Below, one piece after another: positions 16,783-23,867 of a DNA stretch of 34,310 nucleotides (positions are counted from its first letter, which is position 1; the number at the start of each line of letters is the position of its first letter). Below the pieces are notes generated by a model. That model saw nothing but the letters and a program-made list of their open reading frames with translations, had not been told where the DNA came from and searched no databases. The DNA comes from Clostridia bacterium (GTDB lineage Bacteria; Bacillota; Clostridia; Christensenellales; UBA1242). The stretch spans positions 1-34,310 of the forward strand of contig JAFSVX010000021.1 in the NCBI GenBank assembly GCA_017444785.1, in the 5' to 3' direction. The position numbers were made by a program, and so were the translations under genes.

Positions 16783-16861
16783 TTAGGTTAAATCATCATC
16801 ATAAAATATTTGCATATTACACCACCCAATCAATTTCATAAAATATTTGCAATGTTTTCAT
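16783..16861 (-). CDS. Two possible tandem micro-ORFs (leader peptides) before frr
   Basis: A 14-codon frame (16817-16861, peptide MKTLQIFYEIDWVV) starts 8 bases after a strong GGAGG. Two bases past its stop codon, a 10-codon frame begins (16783-16815, peptide MQIFYDDDLT) that shares QIFY and an identical 15-base DNA stretch. A promoter-like pair precedes them. They may be leader peptides or the result of a local duplication; function unknown. They lie about 80 bases before frr. Confidence 0.35.
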
Positions 16862-16890
16862 TTTTCAATCCTCCGTATTCTTCTGATAAT

Positions 16891-16919
16891 ATTTTACTAA
16901 ATTTTCCACATAATAGCAA
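16891..16919 (-). promoter_or_regulatory. Putative promoter upstream of the micro-ORFs and frr
   Basis: On the minus strand TTGCTA (16914-16919) and TAAAAT (16891-16896) are 17 bases apart, and a GGAGG site with ATG follows within about 30 bases. frr-uppS-cdsA need a promoter after the tsf terminator, and this is the best match seen. Confidence 0.5.
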
Positions 16920-17194
16920 TCAAATTAAAAAGTATTTTATTTTTTTGATGACATAATGTAACAAAAATTACAACAAACAAAACAGAAAGAAGACAATCAA
17001 ATAAATTTCATATAAATGTAAGGTGTAGTTTACACAATGAAGCGGCATTACAAAATCGTATATTTTTTCGAAAAACGTTGTTTAAGGCTTAGAAAATATC
17101 TAGTAAGAAAGAAACAAAAGAGTTCCACGCTTTGGTTTACTTTCGTAAATGGCCGCCTCGCAAACTTTTATAAATATTTATTTTTATGTTTCTG

Positions 17195-17319
17195 TTAATG
17201 GCGAAAATTGATGATTAGGCAAGGCACTAAAAAATCCCCAGTCAGGCGCGTATTTTCATACGTAACTGTCTGAGGATTTTTTTAAAGAACGCAGCATAAG
17301 CGTTAATTTTCGCCATTAA
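17195..17319. repeat. Terminator-wrapping inverted-end element at the tsf 3' end
   Basis: This 125-bp unit has perfect 15-bp inverted ends, TTAATGGCGAAAATT (17195-17209) and AATTTTCGCCATTAA (17305-17319), around the tsf terminator. Read on the minus strand it aligns along its length with the unit at the pnp 3' end: GGCGAAAA, TGCTGCGTT, TAAAAAAAT, the loop TATGAAAATA, ATTTTTT, GCCTTGC, TTTTCGCC. Confidence 0.75.
17228..17283 (-). terminator. Rho-independent terminator after tsf
   Basis: On the minus strand AAAAAATCCTCAGACAG pairs with CTGACTGGGGATTTTTT across a loop containing TATGAAAATA, and ends in a T tract. It lies inside the inverted-end element at 17195-17319. Confidence 0.8.
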
Positions 17320-17320
17320 A

Positions 17321-17968
17321 CTATTGTATTTGCTTTTGGATCTCTTCCGCAAAATTTTCAGACCTCTTCTCTAAACCTTCGCCCATTTGATAGCGAACAA
17401 ATCTACGAACAGAAATCTTTTCACCAATTTTGCTTACAGCTTCGTTAACAAATTGAGTGATTGTCTTTGAAGGATCCTTAACATATTCTTGTTCCATAAG
17501 ACAAACATCTTTATAGAATTTTTTAATTCTTCCTTCAACCATCTTATCAACAACTGCTGCTGGTTTTCCCTCGTTAAGTGCTTGAGCTTTCAAAATCTCT
17601 TTTTCCTTCTCAAGTTCGGTTGGGTCAACCTCTGTTGTCAAAACATACTTAGGAGCAGCCGCTGCAATGTGGATGCAAAGGTCATGACCAAGCTCTTGGA
17701 ATGCAGGACTTTTTGCAACAAAGTCTGTTTCACAGTTTACTTCAAGCAAAACACCAATCTTACCGTTCATATGGATATAGCTGAAAACTGCACCTTCAGC
17801 AGCAACTCTTGTTTGCTTTTTTGCAGCATTTGCAATACCCTTTTCACGAAGATAAGCAATTGCTTTTTCCATGTCGCCGTTAGTTTCTTCAAGTGCTTTT
17901 TTGCAATCAAGCATACCAACACCTGTTTTCTCTCTGAGTTCAACGACATCTTTAGCAGTATATGCCAT
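17321..17968 (-). CDS. tsf: Translation elongation factor Ts
   Basis: EF-Ts exchanges GDP for GTP on EF-Tu. The protein has 215 residues, the short form seen in many Firmicutes. The N-terminal UBA-like domain carries [20 protein letters not shown] (about residues 8-27). The core holds [13 protein letters not shown] (about 78-90), whose Thr-Asp-Phe contacts EF-Tu. The C-terminal module ends [17 protein letters not shown]. It starts at an ATG with AAAGGAG upstream, 18 bases after rpsB, the universal order. The stop TAG sits one base from the inverted arm of a repeat element that wraps its terminator. Confidence 0.97.
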   Translation of the reverse strand: MAYTAKDVVELREKTGVGMLDCKKALEETNGDMEKAIAYLREKGIANAAKKQTRVAAEGAVFSYIHMNGKIGVLLEVNCETDFVAKSPAFQELGHDLCIHIAAAAPKYVLTTEVDPTELEKEKEILKAQALNEGKPAAVVDKMVEGRIKKFYKDVCLMEQEYVKDPSKTITQFVNEAVSKIGEKISVRRFVRYQMGEGLEKRSENFAEEIQKQIQ

Positions 17969-17986
17969 ATAAAATTCTCCTTTAAA

Positions 17987-18898
17987 TTAGTCTTTGTTTT
18001 CAGGTAAAACCTCTGCTGTTTCTGCAACTTTTTTAGCTCTTGTCTTTTTTGGTTTTTCTTCAGCTTTGACTTTTTCTTGTGCAGGTTCTTCTTTAACTTC
18101 TTCTATGGCTTCAGCAGCCTCAGAATTTTCAACAGCTTCAGTGTTCTCAGCATTTTCAGCTTCTGATGCAGCAAGTGCTGCAGCTTCTGCCTCTTTACGT
18201 TTTGCCAAACCTTCTTCGCCTTCTCTTGCCTCGATAACCGCATCAGCCATTGCACCAGCAATAAGTTTAACAGCTCTTACAGCGTCATCGTTTCCTGGGA
18301 TAACATAGTCAACTTCATCTGGATCACAGTTTGTGTCAACCAAGCCAATAACAGGAATACCAAGAGATCTTGCTTCACGAACTGCAATGTATTCTTTTCC
18401 TGGGTCAACAACGAAAAGCACACCTGGAAGGGTTCTCATCTCTTTGATACCACCAAGGTTCTCTTCAAGTTTGTCGCGCTCTGCCTTAAGCTTCATAACC
18501 TCTTTCTTAGGAAGAAGGTCGAATTCGCCAGACTTTTCCATTTGATTGAGTTTGTTAAGTCTGTCAACCCTGCTTCTGATAGTTTTGAAGTTAGTAAGAG
18601 TTCCGCCAAGCCAACGATTTCCCATATAGAACATATCGCAACGTTTAGCTTCTTCAATAACAGCGTCTTTAGCTTGTTTCTTTGTTCCAACAAAAAGAGC
18701 ACTTTTACCAGAAGATATAACTTCTTTCATGAAAGCATAAGCCTCGTCAATAAGGCCGACTGTCATTTCAAGGTCAAGAATATAAATATCATTTCTTGCA
18801 GTGTAAATGTACTTTTTCATCTTTGGATTCCACTTTCTTGTTGGGTGACCAAAGTGAACACCAGCTTCAAGCAACTGTTTCATTGATACAACTGACAT
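17987..18898 (-). CDS. rpsB: Small ribosomal subunit protein uS2 with charged C-terminal extension
   Basis: S2 is assembled late in the 30S subunit. I chose the ATG at 18898 ([20 protein letters not shown]) because AAGGAGG lies about 9 bases upstream and the N-terminus is then typical; the frame is open to 19045, but that stretch covers the leader and promoter. The core, about residues 1-225, has [24 protein letters not shown] and [21 protein letters not shown] tail of about 75 residues rich in Ala, Glu and Lys follows, giving 303 residues against about 230-260 for most S2 proteins. It resembles the YajC tail. Both ends of the operon are clear: a promoter upstream and the tsf terminator downstream. 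Confidence 0.96.
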   Translation of the reverse strand: MSVVSMKQLLEAGVHFGHPTRKWNPKMKKYIYTARNDIYILDLEMTVGLIDEAYAFMKEVISSGKSALFVGTKKQAKDAVIEEAKRCDMFYMGNRWLGGTLTNFKTIRSRVDRLNKLNQMEKSGEFDLLPKKEVMKLKAERDKLEENLGGIKEMRTLPGVLFVVDPGKEYIAVREARSLGIPVIGLVDTNCDPDEVDYVIPGNDDAVRAVKLIAGAMADAVIEAREGEEGLAKRKEAEAAALAASEAENAENTEAVENSEAAEAIEEVKEEPAQEKVKAEEKPKKTRAKKVAETAEVLPENKD

Positions 18899-19004
18899 TT
18901 TCTTATTTCCTCCTTGTTTATTTCCTCCCCGCGCTTCACCTATATTGGAAACACTTGTAAAAAGTGCAACAGCCAAAATATCCACACGGGTGCGTGATAG
19001 GAAG

Positions 19005-19033
19005 AATATAACACACAAAATAAAAAAAATCAA
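19005..19033 (-). promoter_or_regulatory. Sigma-A promoter of rpsB-tsf
   Basis: On the minus strand TTGATT (19028-19033) and TATATT (19005-19010) are 17 bases apart, about 107 bases before the rpsB start. The leader holds two successive GGAGGAAATAA strings; the second is the ribosome site. Confidence 0.65.
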
Positions 19034-19165
19034 GTGTATATGCAAATTTATTTGCTATTTTAATTCTTTTTATTTCAAAAAATCAACACAAGTTGTCTCA
19101 CAAACCACTAATATAACACTAAACCATTGTTAATTTACCATTTCAAAAAAATAAAAATTTGCAAC

Positions 19166-19201
19166 AAAAAAGCATAGCACCAAATCTGGCACTGTGCTTT
19201 T
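19166..19201 (-). terminator. Rho-independent terminator after the DUF1292 pair
   Basis: On the minus strand AAAAGCACAGTGCC, loop AGATTT, GGTGCTATGCTTTTTT forms a stem allowing G-U pairs and ends in six T residues. Confidence 0.75.
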
Positions 19202-19281
19202 TATTTTTATCATATTAAATAGATACTAACCTTCTTGTCTGTCGTGAAAAATATCACAATGAATAATTTGATCAGTAAACA

Positions 19282-19626
19282 TTATTTATTTCCTCCGTCA
19301 GCTTCGTCAAGAAGTTTGTTGTATTCTGCAAAAACTGCGTCAATGATTGCATCGTCAAGTTCGATTTCAAACTTGTCTTCATCATCTTTACCACGAGTTA
19401 CTTTGAACACAAGGGCTTCATCTTCTTCCATGCCGTCAAGAAGTTCAACTGGTTGAAGGATTACATAGAAGTTTCCGCGATATGCAATACCTGCGATTTC
19501 AACGAAATCAACTTCCTCCCCATCAGCTGTTGTGAGGGTTATTATATCATCGTCATCATTTTGCATATGATCGATAGATGCTGGAACTTCCTCCTCACCA
19601 AGTTTGTTTTCTTTATTTTCTGCCAT
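19282..19626 (-). CDS. DUF1292 (YrzB-like) protein, second of a tandem pair
   Basis: This 114-residue acidic protein has the DUF1292 core: DDDDIITLTTADGEEVDFVEIA (about residues 24-45), then GNFYVILQPVEL and EDEALVFKVTRGKDDEDKFE (about 68-87). The family is common in Firmicutes next to ruvX (yrrK-yrzB) and has no known function. It overlaps the preceding DUF1292 gene by 14 bases, with its ribosome site (GGAGGAG) inside that gene. It differs from its neighbour most in the N-terminal 20 residues and the C-terminal tail. A terminator follows about 80 bases downstream. Confidence 0.85.
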   Translation of the reverse strand: MAENKENKLGEEEVPASIDHMQNDDDDIITLTTADGEEVDFVEIAGIAYRGNFYVILQPVELLDGMEEDEALVFKVTRGKDDEDKFEIELDDAIIDAVFAEYNKLLDEADGGNK

Positions 19627-19957
19627 CTTTTTTCTCCTCCTCTAAGATTTCTTTTTCATTTTCTTCATCATACGTATTGTCGTATATATCAAAGATTGTG
19701 TCTGCAAGTTTTGGATCAATCACGAGTTCGTATTTATCATCGTCTTTACCAGGAGTTACTTTGAAGACAAAAGCCTCATCGATTGACATGCCAGGCACAA
19801 GTTTAACCGGTTGAAGAATCATATAGTCGTCTCCATGATACTCAATACCTGCGATGACAATAAAGTCAACTTTTTCACCTTTCTCTGATGTAAGAGTTAT
19901 GATCTCATCATCTTCATCATGCGGCACTGTGCTTACCACAAGATCATTTCCTGCCAT
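19613..19957 (-). CDS. DUF1292 (YrzB-like) protein, first of a tandem pair
   Basis: This 114-residue acidic protein has the same core as its neighbour: DDEIITLTSEKGEKVDFIVIA (about residues 15-35), DDYMILQPVKLVPGMSIDEA, FVFKVTPGKDDDKYE (about 68-82). The two align without gaps across the core, so they arose by tandem duplication. The C-terminal tail is Glu/Lys-rich. It starts at an ATG with GGCAGGAAA upstream and follows ruvX by 58 bases, the usual ruvX-DUF1292 order. Function unknown. Confidence 0.85.
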   Translation of the reverse strand: MAGNDLVVSTVPHDEDDEIITLTSEKGEKVDFIVIAGIEYHGDDYMILQPVKLVPGMSIDEAFVFKVTPGKDDDKYELVIDPKLADTIFDIYDNTYDEENEKEILEEEKKDGRK

Positions 19958-20015
19958 AACATTTCCTGCCTTTTAAATATTTTAAAGTTTTGCAACCTTA
20001 TGATAATATTATACA

Positions 20016-20435
20016 CTACTTTTTTAATTTGTCCAAGTAATTTTGCAAAATTATTTCAGCAGCCACCTGATCAATGACATTTTTACGTTTTTCCCTGCGC
20101 ATATTGGACTCGATAAGTATTCTTTCAGCCGACACCGTGGACAATCGCTCATCCATAAAGACAATTGGAAGCGAGGAATGTTTTTTAAGCTCCTCGGCAA
20201 ATTCTTTGACCATTTTGACAGACTCACCCTCTTCTCCGCTGAGTTTAAGAGGAAGTCCAATAACAAATGTGTCCGCGTCAAGTTTTTCCGCTAGCTCTGC
20301 CATATATTTGGCATCAAGAAACAGATTTCTCCGCCTGTAAACCTCATAAGAAGAGGCAAACATGCCCAAAATATCACTTGTCGCAATGCCAATTCTCACC
20401 GTTCCTATATCAAGACCAATTTTCTTTTTTATCAT
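20016..20435 (-). CDS. ruvX: RuvX/YqgF: putative pre-16S rRNA nuclease / Holliday junction resolvase-like protein
   Basis: This 139-residue RNase H-like protein is of normal YqgF length. Visible are IGLDIGTVRIGIATSD (residues 6-21) with the first catalytic Asp, FVIGLPLKLSGEEG (about 57-70), VFMDERLST (about 92-100) with the second acidic site, and the C-terminal DQVAAEIILQNYLD with the third Asp. YqgF of E. coli matures the 5' end of 16S rRNA; in Firmicutes the role is less certain. It starts at an ATG with AAGGGA upstream and heads the ruvX-DUF1292-DUF1292 unit. Confidence 0.94.
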   Translation of the reverse strand: MIKKKIGLDIGTVRIGIATSDILGMFASSYEVYRRRNLFLDAKYMAELAEKLDADTFVIGLPLKLSGEEGESVKMVKEFAEELKKHSSLPIVFMDERLSTVSAERILIESNMRREKRKNVIDQVAAEIILQNYLDKLKK

Positions 20436-20520
20436 CAGTTTATCCCTTTTGTCAATCTTAGGCTAAATAGAGTGTAGCAGATTTAAAGAAAAAAGTCTAT
20501 TATTTTTTTCTTCTTATCTA

Positions 20521-20781
20521 TTATTTTTTCTTCTTATTTGATTTGTTTGAAGATTTACCAAAATTTTCTTCAATTTCAATAAAGGATTCATCATCATTGT
20601 CTTTGGTATATTTATCCTGCAGATCAGAAACTCCTTTCTTTGCCACATCAAATTTTTCTTCAATCATAGCCTCAGTTTCTTTAACAAAATTTTGAAGCTT
20701 TTTATTATTTGTGGCAACGTAAATTCCCGCCGCCATGCCAATCCCTAAAGAAATTAAGCCACATTTAAAACAATCACTCAT
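20521..20781 (-). CDS. Small membrane-anchored protein, YtxH-like
   Basis: The protein has 86 residues when started at the ATG at 20781, which has a strong AGGAGGTG 5 bases upstream; the frame is open to 20856, but that part has no ribosome site. It has one hydrophobic N-terminal segment with glycines (FKCGLISLGIGMAAGIYVATNN, about 4-25) and a helical Lys/Glu-rich stretch (KKLQNFVKETEAMIEEKFDVAKK). An acidic region and a poly-basic end (KSNKKKK) follow. This is the layout of YtxH-type proteins, which have one anchor followed by an amphipathic helix; function unknown. It lies between nifU and ruvX, probably on its own after the nifU terminator. Confidence 0.7.
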   Translation of the reverse strand: MSDCFKCGLISLGIGMAAGIYVATNNKKLQNFVKETEAMIEEKFDVAKKGVSDLQDKYTKDNDDESFIEIEENFGKSSNKSNKKKK

Positions 20782-20845
20782 AAAACACCTCCTGTGATTG
20801 CTCTTAGTTTGACTTAAATTTCCAAAAATTATACATAAAAAGACA

Positions 20846-20887
20846 AATTGCCTCAAATTACGGGGCTACCGTAACTTGAAGCAATTT
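20846..20887 (-). terminator. Terminator after the nifS-nifU unit (possibly bidirectional)
   Basis: AATTGC, CTCAA and TTACGG pair with CCGTAA, TTGA and GCAATT around a 5-base loop. The minus strand is followed by TTTGTCTTTTT and the plus strand by a pure T tract. Confidence 0.75.
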
Positions 20888-20969
20888 TTTTTTTACAATT
20901 TACAATTTAATTTATTTTATAACAATTGACATTTAATTATTTTGAAGATTTAAACAATCTTAATACTAA

Positions 20970-21365
20970 TTAGTCCTCGTCAACTTTCTCGCCTTTAGCT
21001 TTTCTGTAATAATTTTTAACAGCAGCTTTAACAGCAGCTTCTGCCATTTCTGCGCTTCTGTTTTTGCCTTCAGGGAGTTTGCCGATCTCTTTAGTGATGG
21101 CACCAGCAGTGATATTTGCAGTAATTTCATCAAGAGTCAGTCCTATGATCATTCTTGTTGCAACCGAGCTGCAAGCAATTGATGGCACACAACCATAGGT
21201 CTGGAACTTTGCATCAATAACTTTATTTTTCTCCACAGTGATATAGATTTTCACAATCTCTCCACTTTCATCATCAACAATTTTACCAACTGCACTTGCA
21301 CCTTTGATAACCCCAACATTTGCAGGATTATAAAATTCATTTAATAATGCTTCTGTATATTCCAT
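20970..21365 (-). CDS. NifU/IscU-like scaffold protein lacking two of the three ligand cysteines
   Basis: This 131-residue protein aligns with NifU/IscU Fe-S scaffolds (NPANVGVIKGASAVGKI at about 13-29, then KFQTYGC, then AEMAEAAVKAAVKNYY). Scaffold proteins normally have three ligand cysteines, the first in a CGD triplet, the second in FGC and the third in HCS. Here the first reads SGE (about 35-37), the second is kept (YGC, about 59), and the third position reads RS (about 101-102). An extra Cys is at IACSS. The C-terminus is acidic. It starts 1 base after the nifS stop (TAATATG), with the ribosome site inside nifS, so the two are co-translated. It may be an alternative sulfur carrier rather than a normal scaffold. 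Confidence 0.88.
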   Translation of the reverse strand: MEYTEALLNEFYNPANVGVIKGASAVGKIVDDESGEIVKIYITVEKNKVIDAKFQTYGCVPSIACSSVATRMIIGLTLDEITANITAGAITKEIGKLPEGKNRSAEMAEAAVKAAVKNYYRKAKGEKVDED

Positions 21366-21366
21366 A

Positions 21367-22554
21367 TTATAACTCCACCTTATTTTTATAAATTCTTATT
21401 GCAGAGATACTCCTTATCTTCTTAACAGCTTTTCTTATTTCTTCAACTGCATAGTCGATATCTTCTTTTGTTGTGTTTTTACTGAAAGAAAATCTTATTG
21501 TTGAAGAAGCAGTATCAGCGTCTTTGCCCATTGCAAGCAGCACATATGATGGTTTGTTGCTTCCAGATGCACAAGCAGAGCCTGTTGAAACATATATCCC
21601 TTCACGGTCAAGCATCATAAGCACAGCCTCACCCTCAGCACCTTCAAAAGAGATGCTTGCGATGTTTTGCAATCTTTGAGTGTTATGTCCGTTCAACTGA
21701 ATGTTATGGATAGCATCTGAAATTGTCTTGAGGAAATATCTGCGAATACTCTTCAAATACTTGTTGTTTTCCTCAATATTTGCAGTTGCATCTTCAATTG
21801 CCCTTCCGAAACCAACAATTGCTGGTGCATTTTCAGTGCCGGCACGCATATTTCTCTCTTGCTCACCGCCATCAATAAGCTTTTGGATCTTAGTTCCCTT
21901 TTTGATATAAAGTGCACCAACACCCTTTGGTCCATTGATTTTATGTGCAGAAATTGAAAGCGCAGTGATACCGATATCTTTAACATTGATATCAATATGT
22001 CCAATTGCCTGGACTGCATCTGTGTGAAAAATGACATCATTGGCTTTTGCAAGCTCTGCAATGGCTTTAATAGGTTGCACTGTTCCCACTTCGTTGTTTG
22101 CAGTCATAATAGAGATCAAAATTGTGTTTGGTCCAATTGCCTTAACAAGTTCTGAATATTTGATAACACCAAATTCATCAACAGGAAGATAAGTAACTTT
22201 GAAACCTTCCTTTTCCAAAGCTCTGCAACTTTCAAGCACTGATGGATGTTCAATCACTGATGTTATGATGTGATTACCTTTATCGCGGTTCGCCCTTGCA
22301 ATGCCTTTGATTGCCCAGTTGTTTGATTCGCTTCCACCACTTGTGAAGAAGATTTCACTTGGAAGAGCACCAATAGCTTTTGCAACTTTTTCACGAGCTT
22401 TTCGAAGTGCGCTGTCGGCTTCTCTGCCGGCTCCATAGATGCTTGATGGATTGCCATAAAGTTTGCCATAAGCATCAATCATTTCGCGATAAACTTCGTT
22501 TGACATAGCGGTTGTCGCAGCATTATCAAGATAAATGATTTTATTTTTTTCCAT
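21367..22554 (-). CDS. nifS: Cysteine desulfurase (NifS/IscS type)
   Basis: NifS takes sulfur from cysteine with PLP and hands it on as a persulfide for Fe-S clusters and other thio-cofactors. From the ATG at 22554 (AAGGAG 8 bases upstream) the protein has 395 residues. YLDNAATTA at the N-terminus, TSGGSESNNWAIKG (PLP phosphate site), SVIEHPSVL with the ring-stacking His, SISAHKINGPKG with the PLP lysine (about 204), and STGSACASGS with the catalytic persulfide Cys in the mobile loop are all present. It is co-translated with the unusual NifU-like protein. A promoter lies just upstream; no Rrf2/IscR regulator gene is in view. Confidence 0.95.
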   Translation of the reverse strand: MEKNKIIYLDNAATTAMSNEVYREMIDAYGKLYGNPSSIYGAGREADSALRKAREKVAKAIGALPSEIFFTSGGSESNNWAIKGIARANRDKGNHIITSVIEHPSVLESCRALEKEGFKVTYLPVDEFGVIKYSELVKAIGPNTILISIMTANNEVGTVQPIKAIAELAKANDVIFHTDAVQAIGHIDINVKDIGITALSISAHKINGPKGVGALYIKKGTKIQKLIDGGEQERNMRAGTENAPAIVGFGRAIEDATANIEENNKYLKSIRRYFLKTISDAIHNIQLNGHNTQRLQNIASISFEGAEGEAVLMMLDREGIYVSTGSACASGSNKPSYVLLAMGKDADTASSTIRFSFSKNTTKEDIDYAVEEIRKAVKKIRSISAIRIYKNKVEL

Positions 22555-22587
22555 GATATTCTCCTTAAAATTTATCAACTATTGCAG

Positions 22588-22616
22588 ATTTTAGCACAAA
22601 AAGTATACTAAGTCAA
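22588..22616 (-). promoter_or_regulatory. Sigma-A promoter of nifS-nifU
   Basis: On the minus strand TTGACT (22611-22616) and TAAAAT (22588-22593) are 17 bases apart, about 34 bases before the nifS start. Confidence 0.68.
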
Positions 22617-22628
22617 TAGCAAATCAAT

Positions 22629-22697
22629 AAAAAAACGCAAAATTGAGTATAAAAATCATCATTTCGACAAATTTTACACACGAATTTTGCGTTTTTT
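22629..22697 (-). terminator. Terminator-like hairpin after the ylxY-like gene
   Basis: On the minus strand AAAAAACGCAAAATT and AATTTTGCGTTTTTTT are perfect inverted repeats, about 35 bases after the gene end, with a long loop of about 38 bases and a T tract. Confidence 0.6.
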
Positions 22698-22731
22698 ATA
22701 AGTTTTGCAATTTTTTACTTAACTTTTTATC

Positions 22732-23469
22732 TTATTTTATCACATTTGAAACAATGTCGGGTTTGAGTCCTTTTGTTTGCATGATTTTCAAAATACTTTC
22801 AAGCGCCTCAGCTGTGGCAGAAGTTGGGTGCATAAGTATTAAGTCGCCCGCCACCATTTCACTTGTCGCACGAGATATTATAAGCGAAACATCTTGATCT
22901 CGCCAGTCAATTGTGTCATGTGTCCAAAGTATCGTCTTATAGCCAAGACTTTCCGCCGCCTTGACCGTGGCTTGACTGTAACTTCCGCCAGGCGGGGCAA
23001 ATAAATTCATATCCACCCCAACAGTCTGCTTCACTATCTTGGTGCAATCGTCAATCTCTGAAATGTTAGCTTCATAGGATAAATTTGCATGCTCTTTATG
23101 ATTGGATCCATGATTTGCTATCTCATGCCCACAATCATAAATTTTTTGAAGCACATTTTCATGATCTTTCACCCAAGTCTTACCCACAAAAAATGTGCAT
23201 TTTGCATCATACTTGTTAAGTGTTTCAAGCATACTATCAAGATATTCTGTTCCCCAATAAACATTGATCATAAGAGCCACTTTGCCAGAATTTTCATCAC
23301 CCGCATAGATCACTCCATTATACGTTTTATTAACTGCCATCACATCATTTTCTCCGCCAAGCACTCCACAAAACAACATGGTCAGAACAACAATACATAC
23401 AAGGCAGAAATTCACAATCCCATGTATAATAAATTTTTCCTTTCTTTCACTTACAACATTATTCGACAT
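22732..23469 (-). CDS. ylxY: YlxY-like polysaccharide deacetylase family protein, catalytic motif lost
   Basis: This 245-residue protein has an N-terminal membrane anchor (about residues 13-37) and a carbohydrate-esterase-4 (NodB) domain. Where active enzymes have TFDDGP, it reads INVYWGTEYL (about 68-77), the form known from Bacillus YlxY, so the catalytic and metal-binding Asp pair is gone. The second motif NHGSNHKEH keeps its histidines, and FAPPGGSYSQATVKAAESLG matches the third region. YlxY lies next to pnp in Bacillus, exactly as here, and the family is tied to spore-forming lineages, which hints at a spore-former ancestry. Function unknown, perhaps sugar binding. It ends before a terminator-like hairpin; TATAAT lies close upstream of the gene without a good -35. 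Confidence 0.82.
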   Translation of the reverse strand: MSNNVVSERKEKFIIHGIVNFCLVCIVVLTMLFCGVLGGENDVMAVNKTYNGVIYAGDENSGKVALMINVYWGTEYLDSMLETLNKYDAKCTFFVGKTWVKDHENVLQKIYDCGHEIANHGSNHKEHANLSYEANISEIDDCTKIVKQTVGVDMNLFAPPGGSYSQATVKAAESLGYKTILWTHDTIDWRDQDVSLIISRATSEMVAGDLILMHPTSATAEALESILKIMQTKGLKPDIVSNVIK

Positions 23470-23558
23470 AAAAAATTCCTCACAATATTATATGAGAGAA
23501 ACTTTTGATTTTTTACTGATATAAAAATTTCGCTGAGAAAATATTTTTCTATTTTATA

Positions 23559-23768
23559 ACACTTTATTCATATAATGTTATTTCAAGACGCAGTTTGCAT
23601 ATATAAGAAAGAAACAATACACTTTATTCATATAACGTTGTTATAAGGCGAAATTTAGATGCAATTATACACTTTATTCATATAACGTTATTATAAGGCG
23701 AAATTTAGATGCAATTATACACTTTATTCATATAACGTTGTTATAAGGCGAAAAAGTGCTCAGATGCA
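23559..23768. repeat. 50-bp tandem repeats beside the pnp terminator element
   Basis: ACACTTTATTCATATAA begins at 23559, 23619, 23669 and 23719. The last three start exactly 50 bases apart, and the units at 23619 and 23669 are identical except for one A/G change in CATATAACGTT(A/G)TTATAAGGCG. Each of these three contains GTTATAAGGCG or ATTATAAGGCG, the arm of the element at 23740-23867; the first copy is diverged and 60 bases from the next. There are no unique spacers. Confidence 0.85.
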
Positions 23769-23867
23769 AGGCTCATAAAAAAATTCACGCACGACTTTAT
23801 TTTCATAAACGAGTGTGTGAATTTTTTTATAGAAACACAGCAGATGTGTGCTTTTTCGCCTTATAAC
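23740..23867. repeat. Terminator-wrapping inverted-end element at the pnp 3' end
   Basis: This 128-bp unit has perfect 17-bp inverted ends (GTTATAAGGCGAAAAAG and its complement) around the pnp terminator. The right arm includes the last two codons and stop codon of pnp (TTATAA). It aligns with the tsf unit at 17195-17319 on the minus strand. Together with the tandem repeats it fills the 391-bp gap between pnp and the ylxY-like gene. Confidence 0.75.
23775..23830 (-). terminator. Rho-independent terminator after pnp
   Basis: ATAAAAAAATTCAC pairs perfectly with GTGAATTTTTTTAT, with partial pairing continuing inward and a loop containing TATGAAAATA on the minus strand; T tracts are present on both strands. 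Confidence 0.8.

Larger units (their letters stand above)
16702..17194. other. Gap upstream of frr where pyrH would be expected
   Basis: No gene of normal size is visible. The stretch is very AT-rich and holds two possible micro-ORFs with a promoter (16783-16919), a palindrome TGTAACAAAAATTACA around 16960, and a more GC-rich block at about 17120-17160 without a reading frame. TAAGAAAGAAAC at 17104-17115 also occurs beside the pnp repeats (23604-23615). I see no remnant of pyrH. Confidence 0.6.

Noticed and set aside
18899-19045. N-terminal extension of rpsB
   Set aside because: The frame is open by chance across the leader and promoter; the ATG at 18898 has an ideal ribosome site and gives the normal S2 start.
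23559-23768. CRISPR array
   Set aside because: The 50-bp units are directly tandem with no unique spacers and no cas genes are nearby.
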